Of a stretch of DNA of 13,934 nt, positions 7,079 through 13,934 are shown in pieces. Position numbers and translations under genes: made by a program. Location of the stretch: positions 1 to 13,934 of the forward strand of contig JAJDCV010000046.1 in the NCBI GenBank assembly GCA_029260675.1, written 5' to 3'. Under the pieces are notes generated by a model. That model was not told where the DNA came from and did no database searches. It saw only the letters and a program-made list of their open reading frames with translations. Source of the stretch: Phycisphaeraceae bacterium. GTDB taxonomy: Bacteria > Planctomycetota > Phycisphaerae > Phycisphaerales > Phycisphaeraceae. Every line of letters starts with the position of its first letter. Positions within the stretch are counted from its first letter, which is position 1.

Positions 7079-7084
7079 AGTATA
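7079..7084 (-). promoter_or_regulatory. Candidate -10 element for tpiA
   Basis: On the minus strand TATACT (5 of 6 consensus matches) lies 39 bases before the GTG start, with TG directly upstream of it. No recognisable -35 is found 16-18 bases away. The remainder of the 7041-7272 gap is unremarkable apart from an AT-rich patch at 7217-7255 containing a repeated AATGAT. No terminator for the response-regulator gene ending at 7273 is evident there. Confidence 0.33.
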
Positions 7085-7272
7085 CAGGATTCGAGGTAAG
7101 CCGACCCGTCGGGCCATGAGGGCGCCAGCGGGTGCAGGTGGAGCGGATAGAGCCTTGCGGTCTACGCGGTGATCGCGCGGATGTCCATGGATCGGTCGGC
7201 TTCTGGACCGGATCAAAGTTGCTAAATGATTTAATGATATCTACTTAGGGTTTTCGCGGCTTCATACGTGAC

Positions 7273-9249
7273 TCAAGCGATCCACGCTTGATTTTGCTCG
7301 CCCAGGTCTGTCACGTCCGACCACTTCGGCGGGAATCGCAGCATATCTTCCGCCTGCTTCGGTGAGACCGCTGGGGAAAACAGGTATCCCTGCCCGAGGT
7401 CGCATTCGACAGCCTGGAGTTGGGACAACTGCGCCACCGTCTCGATCCCCTCGGCCACGACCGTTATATTGCGGTTGTGTGACATCTCCACCACCGCCTT
7501 GATCGTGTTGATGTACTTGCCTTGGATGTCGATCTGTTTAACAAAGTTCTGGTCGATCTTGAGGATGCTGAACGGCATCTCATGGAGGCAGGCCAGCGAT
7601 GAGTGGCCTTTCCCGAAGTCGTCCATCGCGATCGGATGCCCCATGTCGGCCAGCTGGTTTATCTGTTCGATCACCCGATCACGGTTGGACATGATCGCTG
7701 TCTCTGTCACCTCCAGTTGGATCTTGCTTGGGTCCACGCCGGTCTGCTTGATGACGGCGTACACATCCTTTGGGAAATCCGCCACCGCGAACTGGACCGG
7801 TGACACGTTCACGCTCATTATCAGATCCTGAAGGTTCGGCACGTTCCTGACCCAGTGTTTGTATTGCTCGCAGGCCCGGATCAGCACCCATTCACCCAGC
7901 TCGATAATCTGCCCGGTCTCCTCGGCGACCGGCAGGAACTCGGCGGGCGAGATCACCCCCAGTTCCGGGTGGCTCCACCGCAGCAACGCCTCAAACTCGA
8001 TGATCCGGCCATGATCCAAACTCACGATCGGTTGATACGCCAGACTGATCTGTCCGCGTTCCGTGGCGTGCCTCAGTTCCCGCTCCAGGAGCATCCGCCG
8101 GGCCACACGGGTATGCATCGCCTGGTCGTACAGCGCGTACCTTGCCCGCCCGTTCTCCTTGGCCGCGTACAGTGCCGTGTCGGCGTCACGTAGCACCAGG
8201 CCCACGTCATCGTATTCTGATCCGCAGAGCACGACCCCGATGCTAGTTTGCACCGGGATCTCATGGCCATCAACCATGTAGACGCCGGTCAGGGTCTCGT
8301 GAAGGCTTTGGGATTGCTCGATCAACGCCGACTCGTTTTCCACGCCCGCCAGGAGCACCACAAACTCGTCGCCCCCCAGGCGTGCCGCCACCATGTCTTC
8401 GACATTGGGGGTCGTGCAGATCAGATGCCTCGCCTCCTGAAGCCGGTTGGCCACCATCACCAACAGGTCGTCGCCCGCGCGATGGCCCAGCGAGTCGTTG
8501 ATGTACTTGAAGCGGTCCAGGTCGATAAACATCAGGCCGAACCGGTAGCCCGGTTCGCGCTTCGCCTTTAAGACACAGCGTTCCACCTGGTTGGTTACGT
8601 AGGTGCGGTTGGGCATGCTGGTCAGTGCGTCGTGCATGACCTGGTGTTGGAGCACCTGTTCCGTATCGGACCGCCGCTTGATTTCTTCGCTGAGTTGCCC
8701 GATCGCCTGAATCAGCCGCTGATTCTTGGCCTCCAGCGCCTGCGCCGACCGCCATTTGGTGGTCAGCGCGTAGACCATCTGAGCGACCTCCACCGCGTCG
8801 AACGGTTTTTTCAGCACCAGCAACGAGTCCCTGTGGCCAAGACGATCGTTGATATGCGACCACTGGTAATCCGAAAATGCGGTGCAGATCACGACCTGGA
8901 TCGAAGGGTCCGCCTGCCAGAGCCGCTCGATCGTCTCCAGCCCGTCCCAGCCCGGGGGCATCCGCATATCCACGATCGCCAATTCGTAGGGCTCTCCTCG
9001 CTTAAGCGCTGACACCACCGCATCCAGGCCTTCCCGCCCTTGATACGCCGAATCGATCCGTACCGGGATCGTCGTGTCGGGCTGCTGTGGTTCGGTATCC
9101 CGGCCCAGGACCTGGCTGGTCAGCGTGTCGAGTTGGAGGGTGTCAGGCGTCTGGAATATCGAGCGGATATCCTCGTGGATCGAGGGGTTATCGTCGATCA
9201 CCAGCACCCGTCTGGGATTCTGATTGGCTGTGCTGATGTTGTCATTCAT
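7273..9249 (-). CDS. Response regulator with REC, GGDEF and EAL domains
   Basis: 658 residues, cytoplasmic, no membrane segment. REC (about 13-165): acidic pair D19/D20, phosphoacceptor D94 in AIVDMRMPPGWDG, T123 in ICTAFSDY, K147/K148 in LKKPFD. About 30 extra residues (35-63) sit between the first helix and second strand. A helical linker (165-205) leads to GGDEF (about 206-375) with intact LGGDEF (291-296) for diguanylate cyclase activity; no RxxD inhibitory site is seen at the usual place upstream. EAL (about 385-640) keeps FEALLRW (E420), N481 in VNVSP, E513/E516 in EVTETAI, D543/D544, K564/D566 in LKIDQNF, E600 in VAEGIET and Q620. Both c-di-GMP synthesis and hydrolysis are therefore possible. 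The loop reads DDFGKG rather than the usual DDFGTG. Its ATG overlaps the kinase stop (ATGA). Confidence 0.96.
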   Translation of the reverse strand: MNDNISTANQNPRRVLVIDDNPSIHEDIRSIFQTPDTLQLDTLTSQVLGRDTEPQQPDTTIPVRIDSAYQGREGLDAVVSALKRGEPYELAIVDMRMPPGWDGLETIERLWQADPSIQVVICTAFSDYQWSHINDRLGHRDSLLVLKKPFDAVEVAQMVYALTTKWRSAQALEAKNQRLIQAIGQLSEEIKRRSDTEQVLQHQVMHDALTSMPNRTYVTNQVERCVLKAKREPGYRFGLMFIDLDRFKYINDSLGHRAGDDLLVMVANRLQEARHLICTTPNVEDMVAARLGGDEFVVLLAGVENESALIEQSQSLHETLTGVYMVDGHEIPVQTSIGVVLCGSEYDDVGLVLRDADTALYAAKENGRARYALYDQAMHTRVARRMLLERELRHATERGQISLAYQPIVSLDHGRIIEFEALLRWSHPELGVISPAEFLPVAEETGQIIELGEWVLIRACEQYKHWVRNVPNLQDLIMSVNVSPVQFAVADFPKDVYAVIKQTGVDPSKIQLEVTETAIMSNRDRVIEQINQLADMGHPIAMDDFGKGHSSLACLHEMPFSILKIDQNFVKQIDIQGKYINTIKAVVEMSHNRNITVVAEGIETVAQLSQLQAVECDLGQGYLFSPAVSPKQAEDMLRFPPKWSDVTDLGEQNQAWIA

Positions 9250-10985
9250 ACGAGAAGTTTCCCTTGCTCGGCTTGGATCAATCCGGAGTTTTCCGCGGGC
9301 TTATTGGGTAGCTCCATGCGGAACGTGGCGCCTTTGCCCGCCCCGTCCGAGGCGACCCGCAGGCTCCCGCCCAACTCCTTCATGTTCAGCGCACAGGTGT
9401 GCAGACCGAAGCCGTGACCTTCGCTCCGCGTCGTGAAGCCGTGCTCGAAGATCCGGGTCAGATTTTCTTGCGGGATCCCGCAGCCGGTGTCGGCGATCTT
9501 GATGACCACGCCGCCGTCTTGCTCGCTCACATCGATACGGATGGCTCTTTCGTCGGACGGTATGTTCCACATGGCGTCCTTGGCGTTGCTGACCAGGTTC
9601 ACCAGGACCTGTAACAGCTTGTGCTGGTCCGTGGTCACGATCAACTCGGGCCCGCACTGGACCTGGGTCTGTACCTCGTGCCGTTTCAAACACGAGCGGT
9701 TGATTTCCAGCGCATTTTGCAGGATTTCCCGGATATGACGGGGCTCGGCGACCCCCTTCACCCTTGCGAACGACTGCTGAGACGCGACGATCTGCTTGAT
9801 GTGACCCACGTTCATGGATAGATCGGTGAGGTCGCCGGACAGGTCATCCATGGTCTGATCGAGGTGCTGGCTCATCTCGGACAGGAACGCAGGCAGGTAC
9901 TGGCCCTGCTGGTCGTGTTCGATGAACGTGGGAAGGTCGTCGCGGTGTTTCTGGAGCATTGTGCTGACAGCCGAGAGGTCTTGTACCTTCGAACCCTTGA
10001 CCTTCTGGGTCATCCTGCCGACCGAGATATTCACGCTGTTCAGGACGTTGCCGACGTTGTGCAGGACCCCGGTGGCGATCTCGGCCATGCCCGCCAGCCG
10101 CGAGGCCTCATTGAGCTTATGGAGCACATCTTCGCGCTGGTTCTGGGCATCGGACACGCTCTGAGCCATGTTGTTAAATGCCTTGGCCAGATCCTGGAAC
10201 TCCGTCAGTTTCTGGGGTTCGATGCGGTGATCCAACTCGCCTTTACCGAATTTTTCGGTCGCCTTTCGTATCACGTTCATCGGCCGGCTGATCTCGACTG
10301 CGGTGAACAGGCCCAAGACCAGAGCCACGATCGCTGCCAACACCGCGGTGACCAGATTTGTGATCTGTGCTTTTCCCTTAACCTCTCCAGCGGCCAGGGT
10401 GTCCGCTTCGAGTTCATCCAACTCGCCCTGGATCGCTTCACCGATCAGGCGCAGGGCATGATCTCGGGCCTTCTCGATCCGGGCGTGCAGCTGCGAAGTT
10501 GTCGCCGATTCAAGGTCCGGGTAGGCGGTTTCCGGCAGCAGGTGTGTATCAACGCCTCCGTGATCATGTGCTTCCGCCGCGTCACCGGGCTGTCGACTGG
10601 ATGACAGTAGCCGCACGCAGGCGTGAATCTCATCCAGCGATTCTTGTATCAGTTTCGCGTGCTCAATCTCTTCCTCCTCGTCTGCGACTTGGGCAAACAT
10701 CGCGATGCAGCGATCGGCCTCGGCCATCTCGTCACTTACGACGCCGCTGCTGTGAGACGCGGTTTGCTCGCCCACCCCCCCGTACAGGGCATGTTCCACC
10801 ACTTGGGACAGCGCCATCGACGCGTGCGCCAGGGCCTGCAGTTGTGGGGCCCGCTCGGTCATGGCGTCTTCATAGGAATCCGCCAGCGAGTTCACGGTCA
10901 GTGTGCTGACAAGGGCCAGGGTGGCCACGATGCACGCCACCACCAGGAACGCGCCTGTCAGACGGGTTTTCAATGAACAGAACAT
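9246..10985 (-). CDS. Membrane-bound sensor histidine kinase, partner of the GGDEF-EAL regulator
   Basis: 579 residues from ATG at 10985, with AGGA seven bases upstream. Helix 1 is at about 11-33 and helix 2 at about 208-230. They enclose a periplasmic segment of about 175 residues that is mostly helical and acidic (DEEEEIEHAKLIQE), with a His-containing stretch (AEAHDHGGVDTH, 137-148). HAMP follows at about 230-285 (EISRPMNVIRKATEKFGKGELDHRI). The phosphoacceptor is H309 in GVLHNVGNVLNSV, a non-standard H-box found in a subclass of kinases. The ATPase domain has N-box LVNLVSNAKDAM (461-472), G1 DTGCGIP (499-505), EHGFTT and G2 GHGFGLH (523-529). It would phosphorylate D94 of the next gene's product, since the two genes overlap by 4 bases. 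The ligand is unknown. Confidence 0.95.
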   Translation of the reverse strand: MFCSLKTRLTGAFLVVACIVATLALVSTLTVNSLADSYEDAMTERAPQLQALAHASMALSQVVEHALYGGVGEQTASHSSGVVSDEMAEADRCIAMFAQVADEEEEIEHAKLIQESLDEIHACVRLLSSSRQPGDAAEAHDHGGVDTHLLPETAYPDLESATTSQLHARIEKARDHALRLIGEAIQGELDELEADTLAAGEVKGKAQITNLVTAVLAAIVALVLGLFTAVEISRPMNVIRKATEKFGKGELDHRIEPQKLTEFQDLAKAFNNMAQSVSDAQNQREDVLHKLNEASRLAGMAEIATGVLHNVGNVLNSVNISVGRMTQKVKGSKVQDLSAVSTMLQKHRDDLPTFIEHDQQGQYLPAFLSEMSQHLDQTMDDLSGDLTDLSMNVGHIKQIVASQQSFARVKGVAEPRHIREILQNALEINRSCLKRHEVQTQVQCGPELIVTTDQHKLLQVLVNLVSNAKDAMWNIPSDERAIRIDVSEQDGGVVIKIADTGCGIPQENLTRIFEHGFTTRSEGHGFGLHTCALNMKELGGSLRVASDGAGKGATFRMELPNKPAENSGLIQAEQGKLLV

Positions 10986-11038
10986 AAGGTCATCCTCACC
11001 ATCGCCCCGGTTCTATGGGCACACCGCCAGGGTGCCAT

Positions 11039-11827
11039 CTAAAACTCCCAGACCACCCGGCAGGTCAGGCCCCAGTCGGCGGAGTCGTTGTTCAGGCCGA
11101 TGGGTACGCCGATCTCGAACTCGGTATCGCCCAGGATCGACGCCGCCAAACCCGGGGCGATGTACTGCACCTCTTCGGCTTCCTCGGTGCCGGTGACGCC
11201 GGCGAATTCGAGCAGGCCCACCACCGGGCCGATCGTTGCCGCGACGCCGGCCGAGTAGGTCAACGCATCTTCGTCATCCGTGAATTCACCCCCGATGCCC
11301 CCGTACAACTCCCACCAATCGAACACGATCACCGCGAGCAGCATGGGTTCGACCTCGGCCTCCCCCTCGCCCAGTTCGTCGTTCTCATCGCCGGTCGGGA
11401 AATTAACCTCGACCGCCGCCGAAACGACGAATCCCGCTTCGTTCAGGAAGTTCCACATCGCCCCGGCACCGATGTCACCGATGCCGTCCACATCGCTTTC
11501 GCCGACTTCCTTCGCGTCGATGAGACCGTAGGGGATCTCCAGGCTCACCTGGAATGAATCGGTGAGGCCGTACTCGAACTCAAGGATCAGGTCTGTGCTG
11601 TGGGATTCACCGCTTTGGAGATGTTCGCTGCTGAGTGTGATTTGAAACTCACCCGCCTCTTGGGGGTACGGGGACTCGCCGAGGATCAGTTCTTCCACCA
11701 GGCCGTTCCCTGTCGAGGGGTCTGGATCGCCTTTAGATTCTGCGAACACTTGAGCGGTGCAAGTCAAGACCACGCACGTCAGGCACGTGGTGAACAGGGC
11801 GTTCATTTGATCTCTTGGGCAAGGCAT
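11039..11827 (-). CDS. Outer-membrane beta-barrel protein
   Basis: 262 residues from ATG at 11827, chosen because AAAGGAG lies 6 bases before it; the frame is open to 12031 but those residues are not coding-like. An ATG at 11806 (MNALF...) is a weaker alternative. A signal peptide ends near QVFA|ES (residue 29). After an acidic linker the sequence is a run of alternating beta-strands (FQITLSSEHL, TDLILEFEYGL, SFQVSLEIPYGL, FVVSAAVEVNFPTG, LYGGIGGEF, LTYSAGVAATIG, FEIGVPIGLNN). It ends LTCRVVWEF, an aromatic terminal residue as required for outer-membrane insertion. It resembles barrels of the phenol-degradation MetA/transporter type; substrate unknown. The protein is strongly acidic. It sits 53 bases upstream of the kinase gene, in the same orientation. 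Confidence 0.82.
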   Translation of the reverse strand: MPCPRDQMNALFTTCLTCVVLTCTAQVFAESKGDPDPSTGNGLVEELILGESPYPQEAGEFQITLSSEHLQSGESHSTDLILEFEYGLTDSFQVSLEIPYGLIDAKEVGESDVDGIGDIGAGAMWNFLNEAGFVVSAAVEVNFPTGDENDELGEGEAEVEPMLLAVIVFDWWELYGGIGGEFTDDEDALTYSAGVAATIGPVVGLLEFAGVTGTEEAEEVQYIAPGLAASILGDTEFEIGVPIGLNNDSADWGLTCRVVWEF

Positions 11828-11883
11828 CGCCGACTCCTTTGGGGCAAGCATCACAGCCAGGCTACCCTTTGGAGCCAAGCGCG

Positions 11884-11934
11884 CGATGATCCCATGGACC
11901 TCCCCGATAGAGGGATCATCGGAGGGTTTGTAAA
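11884..11934 (-). promoter_or_regulatory. Candidate promoter and operator for the barrel-kinase-regulator unit
   Basis: On the minus strand TTTACA (11934-11929, 5 of 6) lies 17 bases before TCTATC (11911-11906, 3 of 6), about 80 bases from the ATG at 11827. A perfect 10-bp inverted repeat, CGATGATCCC at 11884-11893 and GGGATCATCG at 11912-11921, brackets the -10 and could be a repressor site. An overlapping alternative stem pairs CCGAT (11904-11908) with ATCGG (11918-11922). The remainder of the 11828-12100 gap is featureless. Confidence 0.3.
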
Positions 11935-12100
11935 GTCGATTTAGGCCGTAGGATAGATTGGGAAGGAGATCATAGACATCCAACGGGCTACCCTGGAACC
12001 GGGTGTGTGATCGCGGACCCGGTGGCGTCATGCCCAGGTTCGATAACGGTGGATGTGACGAAAGCCTGATGGATATTCTTGGCCTGAGAGAAACAGGTTA

Positions 12101-13171
12101 TCAGGCGGTGGCTTGGACGCCCTGGGTGGGCTGATCGGCTGTGGAGTCTTGCGGTGGTGTCGCGGGGGCCGCGGCGTGCAGGGGGGTGATCTCGCAGCCG
12201 GTATTGAGGAGTTTTTGGGCGCCTCGATCCTTGAGATCTTTGATGGCCCGTTTGACCAGGCGGCGAAGATCCTTGGTCTTGACCTGCTCGTCGACTTCCA
12301 GGCATTCGCTGCCGTCGCCGGCGAGCACCTTGATCCGCAGGCGGAACCAGTGTGCGTCGGCGTTGCGCTTGGCGGGTGTGGGGGGTTGTTTGGATTGCTC
12401 GGCAAGTACGGCGATCGGGCTGTGGCAGTCGCCGCCTAGACCTGCCACGACCTGGCGTTCGGCGTGGACCGCGGTCGAGGCTTCGGGGTTGTTCAAAGGC
12501 AGGCAGCGCGTCAGGGTGACGTGGTCGTTGGCCCGGCATTGCACGGCCAGCGCGCCCTGACAGGCGGAGGGCAGCATGTCCTCGAACGGGACCGTGTGGG
12601 CGGTGTGCTCGGTCATGCCCAGCCGGTTTAGCCCGGCGAACGCGAGCAGGGTGGCGTCGTAACGCTTGTCGCCCTCGGGGTTGAGTACCTTGTCCAGGCG
12701 TGTCTGCACGTTGCCGCGGAGCAGGTCGATCTTCAGGTCGGGGCGCAGCTGAAGGAGTTGTGCCGCGCGGCGTGGGCTGGCGGTGCCTACGACGGCGCCG
12801 TGTGGCAGGTCGTTGATCGACGCCAGGCAGTCGGGTGTGATCAGGCAGTCGCGGGGGTCTTCCCGGCGGGGCACGGCGGCGAGCACCAGCCCGGTCGTGT
12901 CTTTCGCGGGCAGGTCTTTGAGGCTGTGTATCGCGAGGTCGGCTTCGCCGGAAAGCAGGAGCTGCTCGACGTCCTTGGTGAAAAGCCCCTTGCCGCCCTG
13001 ATCCGCCAGCGACTGGCTCAGTGCTTTGTCGCCGGTTGATTCGACCCAGCGGTAATGCACTTCGATCTTGGGGTGCAGTTGGTTCACCATCCGGCCGATC
13101 AGTTCCGCCTGGGCTTTGGCCAGGGGGCTGCGGCGTGCGGCAATGACAATGGGTTTTTGGCTTCTTCGCAA
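12101..13171 (-). CDS. hemC: Hydroxymethylbilane synthase (porphobilinogen deaminase)
   Basis: 356 residues from TTG at 13171. The frame is open to an ATG at 13258, but the family starts just before its IGTRxSPLA-type strand, here KPIVIAARRSPLAKAQ. GGAG lies 9 bases before the TTG, and a TATAGT -10 at 13196-13201 would leave the ATG untranscribed. The enzyme joins four porphobilinogens into hydroxymethylbilane in heme and other tetrapyrrole synthesis. Visible landmarks: GGKGLFTKDVE (about 59-69), HSLKDLP with the catalytic Asp (D86), TASPRRAAQL (130-139), LRGNVQTRLDK (about 151-161), PSACQGALAVQ (about 201-211) and C249 in GGDCHSPIA, which anchors the dipyrromethane cofactor. A C-terminal Ala/Pro/Thr-rich tail of about 28 residues exceeds the usual length. 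The gene ends with tandem stops TGA-TAA. Confidence 0.96.
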   Translation of the reverse strand: MRRSQKPIVIAARRSPLAKAQAELIGRMVNQLHPKIEVHYRWVESTGDKALSQSLADQGGKGLFTKDVEQLLLSGEADLAIHSLKDLPAKDTTGLVLAAVPRREDPRDCLITPDCLASINDLPHGAVVGTASPRRAAQLLQLRPDLKIDLLRGNVQTRLDKVLNPEGDKRYDATLLAFAGLNRLGMTEHTAHTVPFEDMLPSACQGALAVQCRANDHVTLTRCLPLNNPEASTAVHAERQVVAGLGGDCHSPIAVLAEQSKQPPTPAKRNADAHWFRLRIKVLAGDGSECLEVDEQVKTKDLRRLVKRAIKDLKDRGAQKLLNTGCEITPLHAAAPATPPQDSTADQPTQGVQATA

Positions 13172-13195
13172 ATTCAGGTGCTCCCACCGACAACT

Positions 13196-13201
13196 ACTAT
13201 A
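13196..13201 (-). promoter_or_regulatory. Candidate -10 element for hemC
   Basis: Minus-strand TATAGT (5 of 6). The hexamer 17 bases upstream is CACACA (3 of 6), so the -35 is weak. Transcription would start near 13189 and give a leader of about 18 bases with GGGAG before the TTG at 13171. Confidence 0.45.
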
Positions 13202-13258
13202 ACGATATTTCCCTGTGTTGTGTGGGCCTGATCCGCGAAAAATATCGACCCAACGCAT

Positions 13259-13530
13259 ACATATTTTGACCCCTGCGGTACACCCGCCGGGGTGAGAGGA
13301 TTAAGGCATCGCCCGTGACTTTGCAACCCTCAAGGGCGGGGTTCGGACCCGTATTTTGTCTTGACTTTTGCGGGGTGATTTGTTAGCGATCATCGGGATA
13401 GGGCCTGCTCTGTGCGGAGGATTGCTCCGGACGGGTATAAAGTTCGTAAGGGGTAAACGGGGGGTGCGGAGATGCGGAGCGGACGGAAAGGGGATTCGCC
13501 GCAGTGGTGCAGAGGAAGACGGGGGATAGG
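13259..13530. other. Non-coding stretch upstream of hemC, nothing firm
   Basis: No frame here has coding-like composition; an 88-codon minus-strand frame is Pro/Ser/Arg-rich low-complexity and not credible. Isolated promoter-like hexamers on the plus strand (TTGACT near 13372, TATAAA at 13436-13441) lack matching partners. A 5-bp hairpin at 13281-13294 has no T-tract. The part from about 13441 to 13530 is purine-rich (many GGAG/GCGGA repeats) and grades into the repeat element that follows. Confidence 0.5.
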
Positions 13531-13710
13531 ATAACCGCGAAGGCGCGAAGGGCGCGGAGGAAGGCACAGAGAGAAGGCGTTTTGACAGGATGACAGGATG
13601 TTCAGGATAAGATTAGTGCGCCGGTAATAGCCCGCATGATCCTGTCCATCCTGTCATCCTGTCCACATTCTTTTGCCTTGATCTGTGTCCTCTGTGTTCT
13701 CTGCGGTGAA
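13531..13710. repeat. Composite inverted repeat element (ACCGC... / GACAGGAT arms)
   Basis: GACAGGATGACAGGATG at 13584-13600 is matched by its exact complement at 13647-13663 (17 bp). Inside lie further half-matching CAGGAT copies (13601-13608 and 13639-13646). Outside, each arm continues through a purine-rich stretch of 44-50 bases to ACCGC (13534 on the plus strand, 13707 on the minus strand). Both arms therefore have the same order: ACCGC, purine-rich GAAGG/AGAG repeats, AAGGC, two tandem GACAGGAT, CAGGAT. The centre is about 13609-13638. There is no coding sequence. Similar GACAGGAT and ACCGCRRAGG strings occur between genes in many environmental genomes (recollection, not searched), suggesting a dispersed multicopy element. 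Confidence 0.75.
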
Positions 13711-13728
13711 CTCTCTTTCTATTCTTCA

Positions 13729-13760
13729 AATCATCAATCATAAATCACAGATCATAAATC
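13729..13760. repeat. AT-rich direct repeats
   Basis: ATCATAAATC occurs at 13737-13746 and 13751-13760, preceded by related AATCATCAATCA. It is AT-rich in an otherwise GC-rich region and adjoins the composite inverted repeat, so it may be part of the same insertion. Confidence 0.5.
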
Positions 13761-13766
13761 TCACGA

Positions 13767-13928
13767 GGTCCCGGCGGTAACGGCAGGGGCGGTACGTCGG
13801 GACCAGGCCGGGCCCGTGTCCTGTTTGTCCGTCATCTGGCCGGGGCGGTCCGCTACCAAGTCCCGTCACCGGACATACCTTTTGAGTATGTCGTTCCGTG
13901 GGGGCAGCCCTCGAGTCCTGGTCCTTTT
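13767..13928 (+). promoter_or_regulatory. Possible structured RNA or attenuator with mutually exclusive stems
   Basis: Stem A: 13767-13776 pairs with 13795-13804 (10 bp, one G-U). Stem B: GGACCAGG at 13800-13807 pairs with CCTGGTCC at 13917-13924 and is followed by TTTT and then AATCTT. The two stems share 13800-13804, so only one can form. Between the strands of B lies a clean 7-bp hairpin, GACATAC (13872-13878) with GTATGTC (13886-13892). I cannot assign a known RNA family; it contains no SRP, tmRNA or RNase P signature that I recognise. A leader for a plus-strand gene beyond the window would fit. Chance folding of GC-rich DNA is the main alternative. Confidence 0.3.
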
Positions 13929-13934
13929 AATCTT

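Noticed and set aside
11988..13193. 401-codon open frame on the minus strand overlapping hemC
   Set aside because: It is in another frame of the same strand, is Arg/Pro/Gln-rich low-complexity, and hemC explains the region fully.
13301..13567. 88-codon minus-strand frame upstream of hemC
   Set aside because: Pro/Ser/Arg-rich, runs into the purine-rich repeat element, and has no ribosome binding site or family resemblance.
13584..13663. Repeated GACAGGAT units as a CRISPR array
   Set aside because: The units are adjacent or inverted rather than evenly spaced by unique spacers, and no cas gene is present.
13767..13934. tmRNA, SRP RNA, RNase P RNA or tRNA
   Set aside because: None of the conserved core sequences of these RNAs that I can recall was found on either strand.

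Overview
The window is high-GC bacterial DNA in which nearly all gene content can be read from protein families. The mix of genes suggests a member of the Planctomycetota, possibly class Phycisphaerae: a HEAT-like/PDZ secreted protein, a DUF4832-type secreted protein, SecG with a long low-complexity tail, YicC, and a histidine kinase/GGDEF-EAL pair of the H-NVGN / MPPGWDG type. No rRNA or other taxonomic marker is present, so this placement is an inference.

Layout. Positions 2-649 (+) are the C-terminal end of a glycoside-hydrolase-like protein. It is followed by a large inverted repeat (674-749) and a bidirectional terminator (823-856) that also ends a small two-helix membrane protein on the minus strand (881-1078). 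Positions 1373-2629 (+) encode a secreted DUF4832-like protein. From 2652 to 13171 every gene is on the minus strand. Read in their own direction they are: hemC (13171-12101); an outer-membrane barrel, a histidine kinase and a REC-GGDEF-EAL response regulator (11827-7273), tightly packed; tpiA and secG (7040-5723); yicC, a kinase-fold phosphotransferase and a PDZ protein (5600-2652). The last 760 bases hold no convincing gene. They contain a composite inverted repeat, an AT-rich repeat patch and a plus-strand stretch that could fold into a structured RNA or attenuator.

How the genes work together. tpiA-secG-yicC-phosphotransferase-PDZ is a run of housekeeping and envelope genes with short gaps; the phosphotransferase and PDZ genes overlap by 8 bases. 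The barrel-kinase-regulator set looks like one transcription unit linking an outer-membrane protein to cyclic-di-GMP turnover: the kinase stop and regulator start overlap by 4 bases, and the barrel gene lies 53 bases upstream of the kinase. hemC (tetrapyrrole synthesis) has its own promoter-like element.

Several starts differ from the longest open frame. The sequence favours TTG at 5600 for yicC, TTG at 13171 for hemC, GTG at 7040 for tpiA, ATG at 11827 for the barrel protein and ATG at 1373 for the DUF4832 protein. The most interesting items are the barrel/kinase/GGDEF-EAL unit, the composite inverted repeat at 13531-13710, and the mutually exclusive stems at 13767-13928. No CRISPR array, transposase, integrase, tRNA or rRNA was seen.
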